Program-made: the position numbers and the translations under genes
Shown here: positions 48,648 through 61,100 of the stretch, one piece after another
How positions within the stretch are numbered: position 1 is the stretch's first letter
Layout: each line of letters starts with the position of its first letter
From: Cryptomeria japonica
Lineage: Eukaryota; Streptophyta; Pinopsida; Cupressales; Cupressaceae
NCBI RefSeq assembly: GCF_030272615.1
Contig: NC_081412.1
Location: forward strand, 142,870,247-142,934,246
Direction of reading: 5' to 3'
DNA: 64,000 nucleotides
The notes under the pieces: generated by a model
Seen by the model: only the letters and a program-made list of their open reading frames with translations
The model's database searches: none
What the model was told of the DNA's origin: nothing

Positions 48648-49973
48648 ATGAGTTTTACAACAATAAGCCCTACCTACACTATTCCCGTTAGACGAAGCCT
48701 TAGAATTAAGTCTTTCCAAGGTTTAATTACTAAGGAGATGGAACCTAATTTGAATGGTCTTTTTAACGAGGACATGGGTAATTCCTCTAATCCTCTTAAT
48801 GATGAAGAATCTCTCCATGAGGTTTCTGTAGAACAACTTTCAAAATTGGATAACCAATTTGACGATTTTCGATAGTGGATGTCTCAGGAATACCCTGATA
48901 GTCAAGCTCTTTCTTTAATTGAGGGTCTAAAACGTATGCTTCAAAGTGATAAGAATGGAATTGATATTTTGCGTGGTATTTCACACATTGTGGATTCAAA
49001 TGTGATGCCTATGAAGAGTTGTGCCGAAACCTTAGGTTATACACAACCTCCTATTCAAGTTAATCATTCTATTCCTTTGACGACTCCTATTGCTAGTATA
49101 CCTACTTTTACATCAAACATAATGACTACTTCAATACAAGACATTCCTCCTATGATCACTAATCATGGGGGCAATCCTTCTTCTTCAATCAACCCTCTTC
49201 CTTCATTCAATCCAACTTCTTCATTCATTCCTTCAATGAGTGTTCCTATTATATCTCCACAAATGAACATGACGCAAGGGGGAAATTCATTTAACCCTTC
49301 CATTCCTCCTTGTAGTGTTCCTCCTATCCAATCATCTCCTATGACTAACTATCATAGTGTCCCACCACCTTACTCTCTACCTTCTTTCAATAACATAACA
49401 CCTCCATCACAATCTAACATGTCTAATATGAATTCTTCGACTGAAGCGACCATTAACAATCTTGCACAAACTGTCTCTTCTTTACAGCAACAAATTGCCT
49501 CTATGAACCAATCTAAGTTTAGTGTGCCCACATTTGATGTTGCGAGCCCACTTTCTCTTGACATTGTTCGAGCTATCCCCCCTAAACATGTTGAAATTCC
49601 ACACTTGGAACTTTATAATGGTAAGGGTGATCCTCTAACACATGTTAAGACCTTTCAAACAATATGTACTGATTTTGCTTATGACCAAAGGCTTCTTGCA
49701 AAACTGTTTACTAGAACATTAAGAGACAAAGCTCTACAATGGTATTTCTCATTGCCTTCCTATTCTATTACTTCTTTCAAACAACTTGCAAATGCTTTCA
49801 TTCAACAATTTCAAAACAATATAAGTCCTAAGGTTACTTTGATTGATTTAATGCATTGTAAACAAGGTGTTAAAGAAAAAGTGACTGATTTCATTGGTAG
49901 ATATAAGCATTTGTATGCTCAAATTTCCTTTCCAGTGCCTGACAATGATATTCAAAGAATCTTTATTTCTAAT
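48648..49973 (+). pseudogene. Ty3 gag of element C, N-terminal part
   Basis: Starts MSFTTISPTYT. A single in-frame TAG at 48873-48875 splits it; a second ATG follows at 48879 in the same frame. A Pro/Ser-rich linker (49040-49400) precedes a coiled segment and the Retrotrans_gag core: LELYNGKGDPLTHVKTF, then DKALQWYFSLP, then SFKQLANAFIQQF (49605-49815). The frame stops being gag at 49973, where element D begins; CTAAT at 49969-49973 is duplicated at 62764-62768. The same frame continues at 62766. Confidence 0.9.
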
Positions 49974-51604
49974 TGTAACGTCATAAATTGTACGCACTTG
50001 CTAAAGCAGTACAATTTAACACCTAGTTTAGCACCCGCCTTGGCGCAGTTGCATTTTGCATTACATTTCCCCTTTAGCACTTAATTAATCGAATTAATTA
50101 GGTCTAAAGGTGCTATTTCACCATTTTCCACATCACAAAGTTGGGCCCTTTTATTAAAGCATGCCCCTTTCATTTTATTCCTCCAATACATCACTTAATC
50201 AAAAACCCTAATTAGGCCCTATTCTGAGCTTGGGGGCTTAATTTCGGGGATCAAAACATCTCAAAATCACCTGTAACTTCGGGATTCTCTCTAAAATCAT
50301 CATATCTGACGGTCCTGAAAATTTGGTGAAAAGTTGTCGGGACTGTGGCGCCCGGAGTGCACACGGTCCCGGACATTTTTCCCGAAATTTTAGGAGCACG
50401 ATCCAATCATAAAATAAAGCATAACCCCAAGAAATTGGCGGGATATTCAATCTCTAGGTCGGCCAAAAGATGAAATTGCGACCTAGGGTTTCATACATAA
50501 GAGCTCTCTTTCTTCATTTGAAAGGATCCGATTTTTGTTTTCAGGAACTTCATATGCAGTGAAAGAGCAGATCTTTGAAGACTTCAACATCTTACAACAT
50601 CCCTCTATCAAGCTTTTATCAATTCCATTCATCCATTTAGGGCTTGGAAGACATTGAAGAACAATAGGAGATTACCGACTGAAGATTGGCTTGTACTCCT
50701 CCCTTGAGGGTTGGGTATGATTTCATGTTGTTTTCATGTCTTTACATAAGCTTCAATACATCATTTATTCATGCTTTAGATCACTTTGCATCTTGATTTA
50801 GAGCATTTACATTATCATTTACAAGCAATTAGGGTTTACTTTCTAGGTTGCTCTAGTTTGCTTTCTTGCATTTTAGGACCTTGCACACACACTAGGTCTG
50901 CACACACAATACATTTTACAAAACAACTTGGCTATTCGTGGAGGTGGAAATCACCGAAGCGGGGGTTTGACTAAGGCAAAACCCTATATAGCCGCCCATA
51001 CACCCTTTTTCAGATATCATTGCAGGTTTTGGGATTCAGACGACGCCGCAGGATACATATCCGGAGAGAGAAGGTCGAGACAGCACTCTATATCAAATTG
51101 CAGAGCAGAAGACTGGGACAGGGGTGCTGGGCGCCCTGGTCCCTGGGACAGAGGCGCTGGGTGCCCTGGTCCTCCGGACAGATAGCTTTTAGACAGCTTT
51201 CCGACAGTGTTCCAGAGTGCAGAACAACAGTTTCCAGTGCAGTTTTCAGGACAGTGGCGCCCGCGCCCCCGTCCCGAACATTTTCAGTCCGATTTTGACT
51301 CCAGGTACACATCTGCATTCTTATTTCATCCTTGTATTTACAGATGTTCATTGTTTAATCTCAATTCTGCAATCTTGTTATTAGTTCATACTTGCATTTT
51401 GGGATTAGGGTTTGAACTTGCATTACTTGATCTTACAATTTCAACAAGGGAATAGAAATCCTAATAGATATCCCGTGGCTCTCTCTTTCACCAAAAGAAG
51501 TAGCCAATTGTGCGATATCTCTAGGCTCTTTCGTATTCCGTAATGTGTGTCAAAAGGTAGGATTAGGCCATGTTAACCTAGTCTCACTTTTTTTCCCCCA
51601 CACA
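49974..51604 (+). repeat. 5' LTR of element D
   Basis: 1631 bp, TGTAACGTCA...CCCCCACACA. TATA-like CCTATATAGCC at about 50980. A GGACTGTGGCGCCC..CACGGTCC inverted module is at 50338-50370. Two GGACAGRGGCGCTGGG units lie at 51117-51182. Confidence 0.95.
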
Positions 51605-51607
51605 TTT

Positions 51608-51625
51608 TGGTGAACCCGACGTGAA
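51608..51625 (+). other. Primer-binding site of element D
   Basis: TGGTGAACCCGACGTGAA, three bases after the LTR, the same sequence as in element C. Confidence 0.65.
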
Positions 51626-51772
51626 TCTATCATTGCTTCCTCTTGCATTGCATTTGTTAGATCTAGATCTAGATTTAGTGTGTTTTCATTTCATTTTCAT
51701 TAAAAGGAAAAAGAAAAAAAAAAAGTGTGTTTCTTTGCATTGGGTGTTTAAGTTTTGTGTAATCTTTTCAAA

Positions 51773-54700
51773 ATGTCAGATTTTTATTTGCAAAATGTTC
51801 ATGCTTTTGATGATTATTATGAGTATAGCCAAGACGAATTAGATGAAGCTTTAGATGAGTTTTTAAACCCTAAAGATGCCAAACCTTCATTTTACCAAAA
51901 ACTCATAAACCTTGTTATTATGCCATTTCGTTGTGATGAGAAAGATAAGTTGAATGAGTCCTCTCAAGGGTACATTCCTATCAACTCTTCCACTAAATCT
52001 AATAACATGGTTGTTTTCACCAATCCCCTCTATGAGGAGATGTCTCCTTTTGAATCAAAAGATAAACCTTTCAATAGATATGATCATGCTTTGTTGGATG
52101 ATGCTCTTGATGACTTTGTGGCTTTATCGAAATCTTTAAACAAGAACAAAACTTCTAAATTAGTTAACATGATAAACTTGAATGAGCATAAAAAGCCTCT
52201 CTTTGAAGTCCAAGGAGCTTATCCTTCTCCCACCTTTCAAGTTTCTAAGTCACCTCTCCTTACTGTCCAAGGAGGGTGTGATCATGATTCCTTTCGTACT
52301 CCGAATAAACCAATCATCACTGTGCAAGGAAGAAAACCTATAAGTCCTTATAATTATGCCAAGCAAATAACTAGAGAGAGTTATCATGTGGTTGCCCATA
52401 CTTATCATACCAGAAATAATAGGCAGCCTAGTCCTCCTCCTGTTATCCCAGTTTCTCTTCCGAATCCTCAACCGGTTCTTCCATAAGCTCCACGTATTTC
52501 ACAAGTTCTTGGAAAGGAATATGATCTCATAGAACAACTTAAAGCTACCCCTGCTAAGATATCCCTTTGGGATTTGATTCAAACTTCTTCCGCTCATCAT
52601 GGAATGTTACAAGATGCCTTGAAAGATTTGAATGTTCCTCCACCGAATACATCTAGTAATATAGCATCTTTGGTTAACTCTATGATGAATCCTAAATCTC
52701 AAATTGTGTTTACCCAAGATGAGTTGCCTACTAGTGAAATCCAACATCAATATGATCCCTTGATGATTGTGGTTATCATGAAAGACACTGCTATAAGGCG
52801 AACACTAGTAGATAATGGCTCTGGTCTTAATGTGTGTAGCATTAATCTTTTGCATAAGATGAATGTGGATACATCCTTAATTGAACCGGACTCTCGTCCT
52901 ATTCGAGGCTTTGATAATGTGGCTAAAACTTCATTAGGTACTATCACCTTACCCATCACAGTGGGGCCTATTACTTTGCCTACACCTATCCATGTTATGT
53001 CGGGAAATCTAACGTACAACTTGCTACTGGGAAGACCCTGGATTCACAGTATGCAAGCTGTCCCTTCTACATTGCATAGACAAGTTAAATTTATTTATAA
53101 CAATAAGACATATACCTTGATAGGTGATACTAATTTTCAAGCTTGTTTGCAAACATCCACTTCTAAGGGGGGTTCTTCTAAGCCGTCCTCATCTAGTTAT
53201 GAATCTTTAAATAAGATACCTATCGGTGAATCCTCGCTCTCCGATGATCAATATTCTTTGGATGAGTCTAGAGCTCTTGGATAAGATTCTTCTCAACTTG
53301 AAACTACACAAAAGAAGGATTTTGATCCTGGGAAGATCCTCGAAGACGACGATTGGGGATCCCTTGATTTTAATCCTACCTTTGTGGGTGAATATAAGGT
53401 TCCTTCTAGAGAAATTAAAGTTGAAAAGAAAGAAGAAACTAAAAATCAATCAACCTTACCTGAATCTATGAGTAATAATTTTGTGGCCACCTCTCAAACT
53501 TCTTCTCCTCACATCTCTAATTATGAAGAGTTTGATTCTTTGTCTTATGAAAAACCACCTTCTCTTCCTGAAATGGTTGATCGTTATGGTCATGGTTTTC
53601 GCATTTTTGCTAAGCATGGGTATCATGGAAAAGGTTGTGGTGCTCATGAACAAGGGATAAGAGTTCCTCTAGAGACTAATTTTCACAATTATGCCTTTGG
53701 ACTTGGCTTTAATCCCTGCAAACGTACTAAAGCTTCTAAAAGACCATGCATTAGTGTTAATGCTATCTCTACATCTTTATCAATACAACATCCTGAGTAT
53801 ATTGATGGGGATCCTTCGTGTGCCTGTGCTTTGGATGTCTTCCCTACCGATGATGCTTTAGTTGAGTTCTTGGGAGCCTATGACACTCTTCCTCGTTATC
53901 ATCACAATAGGGGACTCCCTTATTGTTTGAACACTGAAGCCTATTTTGGAAAAGAGATTGATAATGACGAGATTGTGAAAGAATTCCCTCAGTTAAAGGA
54001 TACTCCTCAACAAAGTAATCTTCTCATAAGTGACACCACTGATGTTAAGATGGATCCTTGCAATAAAGAGAAAGTCATTAAAATTGGGAAATGTTTGGAT
54101 GAAGAGGAACAGAAACAATATGAAGAACTATTGCATGAATTCCCTGAGATCTTTGCTTGGGCATATTCTGACATGCCTGGTATAGATCCTAAGATCGTTA
54201 CTCATAATATTGTCTTAGTTCCTGATGCTAAGCCCGTGAAACAAAAGATTCGAAAAATGAATCCTAAGGTGGCTCTGCTTGTTAAGGCTGAGATTGAAAA
54301 ATTATTGGAGGCTGGATTTATCCACCCTATTGACTATTCCCCATGGATTTCAAATATTGTCGTTGTGGCTAAACCAGACAACAAAATAAGAATGTGTACC
54401 GACTTTCGGGATCTAAATAAGGCTTCTTTAAAAGATGATTTCCCTCTTCCAAACATTGACATGATAGTTGATTCTACGGCAGGACATGCCTTGTTATCCT
54501 TCATGGATGGTTTTTCAGGCTACAATCAAATTTTTATTAACCCTCAAGATCAATTCAAAACTGCTTTCACCACTCCTTGGGGTATGTTTTGTTGGATAAT
54601 GATGCCTTTTGGACTTAAAAACGCCAGTGCAACTTATCAACGAGTGATGACCCTTATCTTTCATGATTATATGCATAAGATTTTAGAGGATTATGTTGAT

Positions 54701-57319
54701 GATATTTTGGCCAAATCCTTTCTTCGCATGGATCATGTTAAAGTCCTTCATCAAATCTTTGAAAGAATTCATAAATATCACATGCGCTTGAATCCCCGCA
54801 AATGTGTTTTTGGTGTGGATAGTGGAAAACTATTAGGGTTCATAGTTTCGCATCGTGGGATTGAGGTGGATACTAAGAAAATAGATGCTATTGTCAACAT
54901 GCCACCTCCTAGAAATGTGTCTCAACTTAAAAGCTTACAAGGAAAGATTCAAGCTATTCGTAGGTTTGTGTCTCAGCTTGCGGATCATACCTTTCCTTTT
55001 ACTCAACTTCTTAAAAAGGATATCACTTTCCAATGGAATGAGGATTGTCAGCAAGCATTTGAAGATTTAAAAGTGTATTTGGCTAGTCCTCCTATTCTTC
55101 AACCTGCCGAACCTTCTAAACCCTTCCTTCTGTATACAGCTGCTTCCTCTCATGCTCTCGCAGCATTGTTAGCACAACATGATAAAGATGGTAAGGAATG
55201 TCCGGTTTATTACATAAGTCATACCTTACTCGATTATGAGACCCGATATTCTGCGATAGAAAGACAATGCTTGGCCTTGGTATTTGCAACTCAGAAATTG
55301 AGACATTATCTTTTAAATTCAGAAGTCCATGTCATGGTAAAATTTGATCCTTTGAAGCATCTTTTCTCTAAAACTGATTTATCAGGACGTCTAGCTAAGT
55401 GGGTTATGATGTTAACTGAATTTGACCTTAAATTTGTTTCACAAAGAGCAATTAAAGGACAAGCATTGACCGATCACTTAGTTGAGGCCCCTTCACCTTT
55501 CTCCTTCCCTAACCCTAAGTCCTTTCCTGATGACTTCATTCTTTCTATAGAGAAAGATGAAACTTGGGAGTTATACTTTGATGGCTCTAAGTGTCGTACG
55601 GGATCGGGGGTAGGTGTTGTTCTGATTTCTCCTACAAAGAAACCCATTCCCTTATCCTATCGTCTAAATTTCCTGTGTACCAATAACATTGCTGAGTATG
55701 AGGCTCTTATAGTGGGAATAAAAGTAGCCTTAGCTCTGAACATAAAACACATACATATCTATGGAGATTCGCAATTGATTATAAGACAAGTAACAGGAAT
55801 ATATCAAGCAAAACAAGACAAATTATCACAATATAAAGATCTTGCCATCTCTTTATTACAGAAATTTGATTCTTATACCATGGAACCTGTTCCTCGAAAA
55901 GATAATCGACATGCGGATGCAATGGAATGTGTGGCTTCTCTTGTATCTTTAGAGGACCCTATGGTTGATCTTAAATTTGTTATTCACAACCTTATTTCTC
56001 CAGCTATTGTAGACGATTCTAGCTTGGTAACGTGTTGTGATTTTATAGACTCAGATGAATGGTACTCGCATATCGTAAGATATTTGACCGATGGTATCTT
56101 TCCTGATTCTGCTAATAGGAACATTAGGGCAAAAATCTGCAAGCTGTCTGCTAGGTATATCATTCTTTCTAATGTCCTTTACCGAAGGGGTTATGATGGT
56201 CTTCTCCTTCGTTGTCTTAACAAGTCGGAATTCCTTGTTGCTCTTGAAGAGGCACATTCAGGTGCCTGTGGGGGGCATTTTGGGGGCAAATCTTTGGTTC
56301 ATAGATTGCTTCGTATGGGATACTATTGGCAAACTATGCAGAAGGATTCCTTTTCATTTGTTAAAAAATGTCATCAATGTGAACAACACAATAATCTGAT
56401 TCATGCTCCTGCCCAAGAACTTCGTTCTCAAGTAGCTTCTTGGCCTTTCTCCGCATGGGGTTTGGATCTCATCGGAAAAATCTCTCCTCCTTCATCTCAA
56501 GGACACACCTTCATTATAACCGCAACAGATTACTTTACGAAGTGGGTAGAAGCTATTCCCCTTCGCTCTACTACTGCTGAAGTGATTTGTCAATTTTTTC
56601 TAGAAAACATCATTTCTCGATTCGGGATACCTTCTACTATAATCTCAGATAATGGGACATCATTTAAGAACAAGGATGTGAATAAATTCCTCGAGAAGTA
56701 TCATATCAAACATCGATTTTCTACACCATACTATCCTCAGTCAAATGGTCAAGCCGAATCATCCAATAAGATAATTGAACAAATTCTTCGCAAAACCGTG
56801 AATAAGCATGGTAAGGATTGGAGTAACCAGCTAATCTATGCTCTTTGGGCTTACCGAACGAGTGTACGAATTGCCACAGGAACTACTCCTTATAATCTTG
56901 TTTATGGTGCTGACGCTATTATGCCTTTAGAGTTAGAGATTCCATCACTTAGGGTTTCTCTCAAAGGTATAGTAGATGATGACTCTTATAGAGAACAACG
57001 ACTTCAACAGCTTGAGATGCTTGATGAACAGCGTATAAACGCTCTTGAGCATATTCAAGCATATCACAAAACTCTACAACGAAGCTATAATGATAAGGTT
57101 ATTTAACGTTCCTTCTTAGTAGGTGACTTAGTCCTCTATGAGAATCAACGCAATGTGAATGCCTTACCTGCAGAAAAGGGAAAATTCAGTCCTAATTGGC
57201 TTGGACCGTACATTGTTATTGAGGATTATGGATCAGGTGCTTACAAAATAGCGGATGTAGACGGTACGCCTCTTAAAGAACCTATAAATGCTATGCACTT
57301 GCGTAGATATTATGCTTAA
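51773..57319 (+). pseudogene. Element D polyprotein: protease-RT-RNase H-aRNase H-integrase
   Basis: A single frame with stops at 52484, 53282 and 57104 and no frameshift. Order: an unrecognised N-terminal region of ~240 residues with three VQG motifs but no gag core; the spacer YDLIEQLKATP (52535); protease with LVDNGSGLNV (52804) and LLLGRPWIHSM; RT with TDFRDLNKAS, FMDGFSGYNQ and catalytic YVDD (about 54692); a first RNase H (LLYTAASSHALAALLAQ, first Asp replaced); a second, archaeal-type RNase H with intact FDGS, AEYEAL, GDSQL and HADAM acidic residues (55570-55925); integrase HHCC zinc region and D-D-E core (LDLIGKI, ISDNGTSF, QAESSNK); and the GPY motif (WLGPYIV) after the third stop. 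Confidence 0.93.
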
Positions 57320-57913
57320 TTCTTCATTCCTTATTTATCTTCTTTTCAATTCTTCAAACATTGGATAATATGTTAGTGTCTCTTAATTAAAGCAAAATAG
57401 AATTAAATGTTATGATGTTTTGCTTCATTCTTGACAAGTGTGTTTCTTTACTTCATGGTTTGTCTTGAATTCATTTATGTAAATTGTGAAAGATTTACAT
57501 TCCATTATGCTAGAATATTATACAGTGTCGTTATGTGTTAAGTAGAATCATATCATGTTGTGTTTAAGTTCAAAATTAAATCACATTAGTTATATGATTC
57601 TTAGACTTAATGCATATTTCTTCCTTATCATCAATGTTGTACTTGATTAAATATTTTAATTAAGTCACACATGTATCAATTTAATCATGGAGCATTGAGA
57701 AATCAATCGCATGGAAATTAAATTCTGAACATACATGTACATTTACCAAATGTATTAGATTTAATCAAAACAAAATATACAATGTTTTAAGCATTAATGA
57801 TAACACATTTGAGACAAAAGAGAAGCATGAATATATACATATATATATGTGTGGATCGTATACAAATATAGGTCACTGTATATCCAAAATGTGACCTCTC
57901 CTACATCATAAAA
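57320..57913. other. Spacer between pol and the antisense gene
   Basis: AT-rich, no ORF. The two genes converge here, so it probably contains both 3' ends. Confidence 0.6.
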
Positions 57914-58356
57914 TCATCTCCTATCCCTAGGGCTAGTGGCTGGAGAATGTCGACTGGACGCTCCCTCCTGATCTGGCCATGAAGGTGGACCCATGGGTGT
58001 GTAGCGCGATACAGATCGTGAGTGACTCCGAGAGGAACTCTTGCGATCCCTATCCATAAGGATCGCGCGATAGGTGGTAGCCTCGGTCTGAGCTGCTGCT
58101 AGATCTCGCTGCGCCTGCTGGAGGTCCTCTGATAGGACTCTCTCTCTTTGTCGCGCCTGCTGGAGGTCCTCTGATAGGACTCTCTCTCTCTCCCTCCATA
58201 TATCTACCTGTACTCGAAATGGGAAAAACAAATCCTCATGCTGACCCACATTCCCCTGAGGCCTATAGGCAATCTGTGAGGAACTGGGGATCTGTGCTAT
58301 CATGGAAATATCTATCATTGCCTGTTGAATCAGGGAACGCCATTCCTGCACATTAG

Positions 58357-58435
58357 CTGTGGTAGTAGAATAGATTTTTGTTAGTACCATTCTATATCAT
58401 CAAAACATTAATAAATCAATATAAAACTACTATAC
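58357..58435 (-). other. Intron 2 of the D PMD gene
   Basis: 79 bp with donor CCAG|GTATAG, a T-rich body and acceptor CTACCACAG|CTAATG. Without splicing the frame meets a stop after five codons (IVVLY); with splicing it enters exon 3 in frame. Confidence 0.8.
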
Positions 58436-60086
58436 CTGGATCTCCCTCACGCCAGTAGGGATCATGATATGGTAGCATCTGTGCCTGGGCACCACTAGGC
58501 TCCCCTCGCTCAAATAATCTGTGCACGATGGGTGTGGGCTGGACGGTACTAGGAATAGGTCTCCATATCGCCTCATGTTCCCCTTGTTTGGGAATAAGAG
58601 GTGGATCCAGAGCTATGGTATCATCTCCTGAATGGTGGGGAGCTGCATCTGATTCCTCCTCATCATCTCTATCCTCCTCCTTGTCGTCCTCCTCATCATC
58701 CTCATCCTCGTCCTCATCTGCATCATCACCTGCGTCTCCCTCATCCTCCTCTCTATCTGTATCCTCCTCCTCCTCCTCGACACTGGGCTGATCGCCTGTA
58801 GGTGGATCAGGATCTCCCGCCTCCTCATGACCCTCTCCCTCCTCTAGCTCCTCTGACCTGGATCCCTGGTCCTCGTCTTGGTCTCCATGTCTCCATGGGC
58901 TTGGATAGCCTGTCGGATGATCTGGTGGAAAGATAGGACTTGGATATGATCTCATAAACCATGAGACGTACCTGCGCTGTGCTCCAAGCTCTGCAGAATA
59001 GTCAGTGACTACATCCTGATTAGATCCCTCTAAGTCTGTAGTCTCGATGTCATCTATCATCGGTCTCGCTACTGCTCTAGGTCTGGGAAGGACCCGCGAG
59101 TGTCGAGTATAGATGGGCACATCGGCTGGAACACACTGCACTAGCCCGAACTGCCTCCGTACTTAGTCGAAGTAGAAAGGGACTATGATGTGTGCATATC
59201 GTCCCCGCAGTAGGCGGTTCCTCTGTAGGCATGCTAACTATCTCTCCATCCCATCCCATCTGTGCATCCGTAGGTAAGGTCTCCACACTGTCACCTCGGC
59301 TTTCAGTCTGTCAAAAATCACTCTCCAATATAATAAATCTCCAAATCTCCACTCGCTGGTAAGTGGATAAGCGAACACCCTAGGTCGCTCGCTCGCTGTA
59401 CTCAGCGGAAAGCCGATGGGCCTGGTGCATGTCAAGTGCTCTAAAATCCACACCTGCAGAAGTGTGCATGTCATCAAACTGAACCCCTGTCCAAATACGT
59501 ACTCCTCAAGGTCGTGATAGAGATGTGCAAGCATACTCCGACCCTAAGCATACACTCTCCTGTGTCTCTCCATCGCTCTGATACACCATGTGAGACCCCC
59601 ATGCATGTGTGTCCCTCACCCATTAGGGCAGACGGCTAGTGCTATGATGGCTATCATAAGGCGTCTCAGAAGGGGTACCTCCCCTGTAGGATGTAAGAGC
59701 CAACTGACCATGATGCGACCTCTTGTCTCGCTCGGCATGACTCTCCCTATGCAATACACCTGCTCTCTCTGATGATCCTCCACTGACCGATCAGTCGCGT
59801 ATGTAACAGTCGCTCCTCTGATAGGCAGACGAAGTATACGGTACACATCCTCGAGTGTAACCGTCAGCTCCCCTACTGGAAGATGAAATGTGCATGTGTC
59901 AGGATCCCATCGCTCCATCAATGCCATCAGCATCGCAGGATGGAACCGAATGGCTGGCATGAGGATCACATACCATAATCCTACTATCGACAGTGTGTCT
60001 CTCTTTGATTGAGTAAGCCACAGAATTTGATTTCGTAAACTGTGAAGAATATGTCCCACTGTATGCTCTCTCATGTACGGAAGGCC

Positions 60087-60438
60087 CTGCAACACAAAAA
60101 CATAACCGTAATCAGTACTCAATCATCAAAATCGCTAATGCAAACTGTTGAACATCATGTGCTAGTCCTGAAACCCCTCGCCAAGCCCTGATTGGGGACC
60201 ATAGTGTCCTGTCAGGGACCATGGCGCCCTGAGGGGACCATGGCGCCCTGTCAGGGACCATGGTGCCCTGAAGGGACCATGGCGCCCTTGTCAGGGACCA
60301 TGGCACCTTGGGGGGACCAGGGCACCCCACAGGGACCATGGCGCCCTGGGTGGGCCCCGGGTCAGCCTTCAGGGCCCGCATACGATCACAGAAAAGTCAA
60401 AATGCAGAAAATCAAAAGTCAAAGTTCAGTCAACTCAC
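60087..60438 (-). other. Intron 1 of the D PMD gene, with tandem repeat
   Basis: 352 bp with donor GACGAG|GTGAGT and acceptor TTTTGTGTTGCAG|GGCC. Most of it is a GC-rich tandem repeat at 60195-60355. Confidence 0.8.
60195..60355 (+). repeat. GGGACCATGGCGCCCTG tandem repeat
   Basis: Eight or so units of 18-22 bp (GGGACCATGGCGCCCTG plus a short variable spacer such as TCA or AG). Contains GGCGCC and CCATGG palindromes. Confidence 0.9.
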
Positions 60439-60492
60439 CTCGTCCAGTGGTTCGTCATCAATCATGGCCTGGCACAGGATCTCAACCCTCAT

Positions 60493-61100
60493 GGGACGCT
60501 CCGGTCATCGTGAAGGCATGATGATAGCTATGTGGGCTCCGCTGCAATGAACAGTACTCAGAATCAACAAAGTGAAAAATGCAAGTGTCTCTTTCAAGGT
60601 ATATACGTTCATTCCTGTACCTTTATTTTCAAAACCCTAATTTTCCTCTTTCACTCATTTCATCATAACTTGGGTTTGGGAGATGCGATTTTCGAACCAT
60701 TTGTTGTGTAGGAATTGTATTTTCAGTCCCTTACTCTTGGGATGTTCCAAAAAGTGCTCTGATGAAGCCTTTTTAGTGAACATCCCTCATCAATACTCTC
60801 TTACACAATTTGTCGTAAGTAAACATGCTACCCTGTTTCACCTCCCTAATAAGCAAGTCAAAACAGGGGGGGGCATACAACTACTCACAAATTTCATCAC
60901 TTTCCTTAGTAAGCATTAGGTGATTTTTGTGATCTAACGTTTGTTTTGTAGGGTGCGGTTCCTAACTGTGTACTGCAGATGCCGCTGGGGGCTTCGTTCG
61001 ACAACTTATGGATATATCCTTTTTCAAATAATGTTTACTTTTTGTACTTTAGCTTGCATATGCACGTAGTACTCATATGACCGCTAAAGTGGGGGCTAAA
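60493..61100. promoter_or_regulatory. Upstream region of the antisense gene and polypurine tract
   Basis: Between exon 1 of the PMD gene and the 3' LTR. A minus-strand CGTATATACC near 60600 could be its TATA box. The last bases, AAAGTGGGGGCTAAA (61086-61100), are the polypurine tract of element D. Confidence 0.5.

Larger units (their letters stand above)
57914..60492 (-). pseudogene. Antisense PMD gene with introns in element D
   Basis: Exon 1: 60492-60439 (MRVEILCQAMIDDEPLDE). Intron 1: 60438-60087 (GTGAGT..TTGCAG). Exon 2: 60086-58436. Intron 2: 58435-58357 (GTATAG..CCACAG, 79 bp). Exon 3: 58356-57914. Exon 2 holds the PMD core: SIVGLWYVILMPAIRFHPAM, then HLPVGELTVTLEDVYRILRL, then LLQVWILEHL and WRPYLRMHRWDG. 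An Asp/Glu tract follows (58600-58790). Exon 3 has a duplicated RERVLSEDLQQA coiled segment and an SR-like tail. Four in-frame stops (near 59616, 59547, 59233, 59163) disable it, but no indel shifts the frame. Exon joins keep frame (phase 0, phase 1). It is transcribed opposite to the element. Confidence 0.85.

Noticed and set aside
50786-51455. Short ORFs repeated at 50786-51455 and 61913-62614
   Set aside because: They lie in the two D LTRs and repeat only because the LTRs are duplicated; one contains GC-rich tandem units.
58528-58828. Ser-rich, Pro/His-rich and Arg-rich ORFs over the acidic tract of the PMD gene
   Set aside because: They are shadows of the GAG/GAT-rich minus-strand coding sequence.
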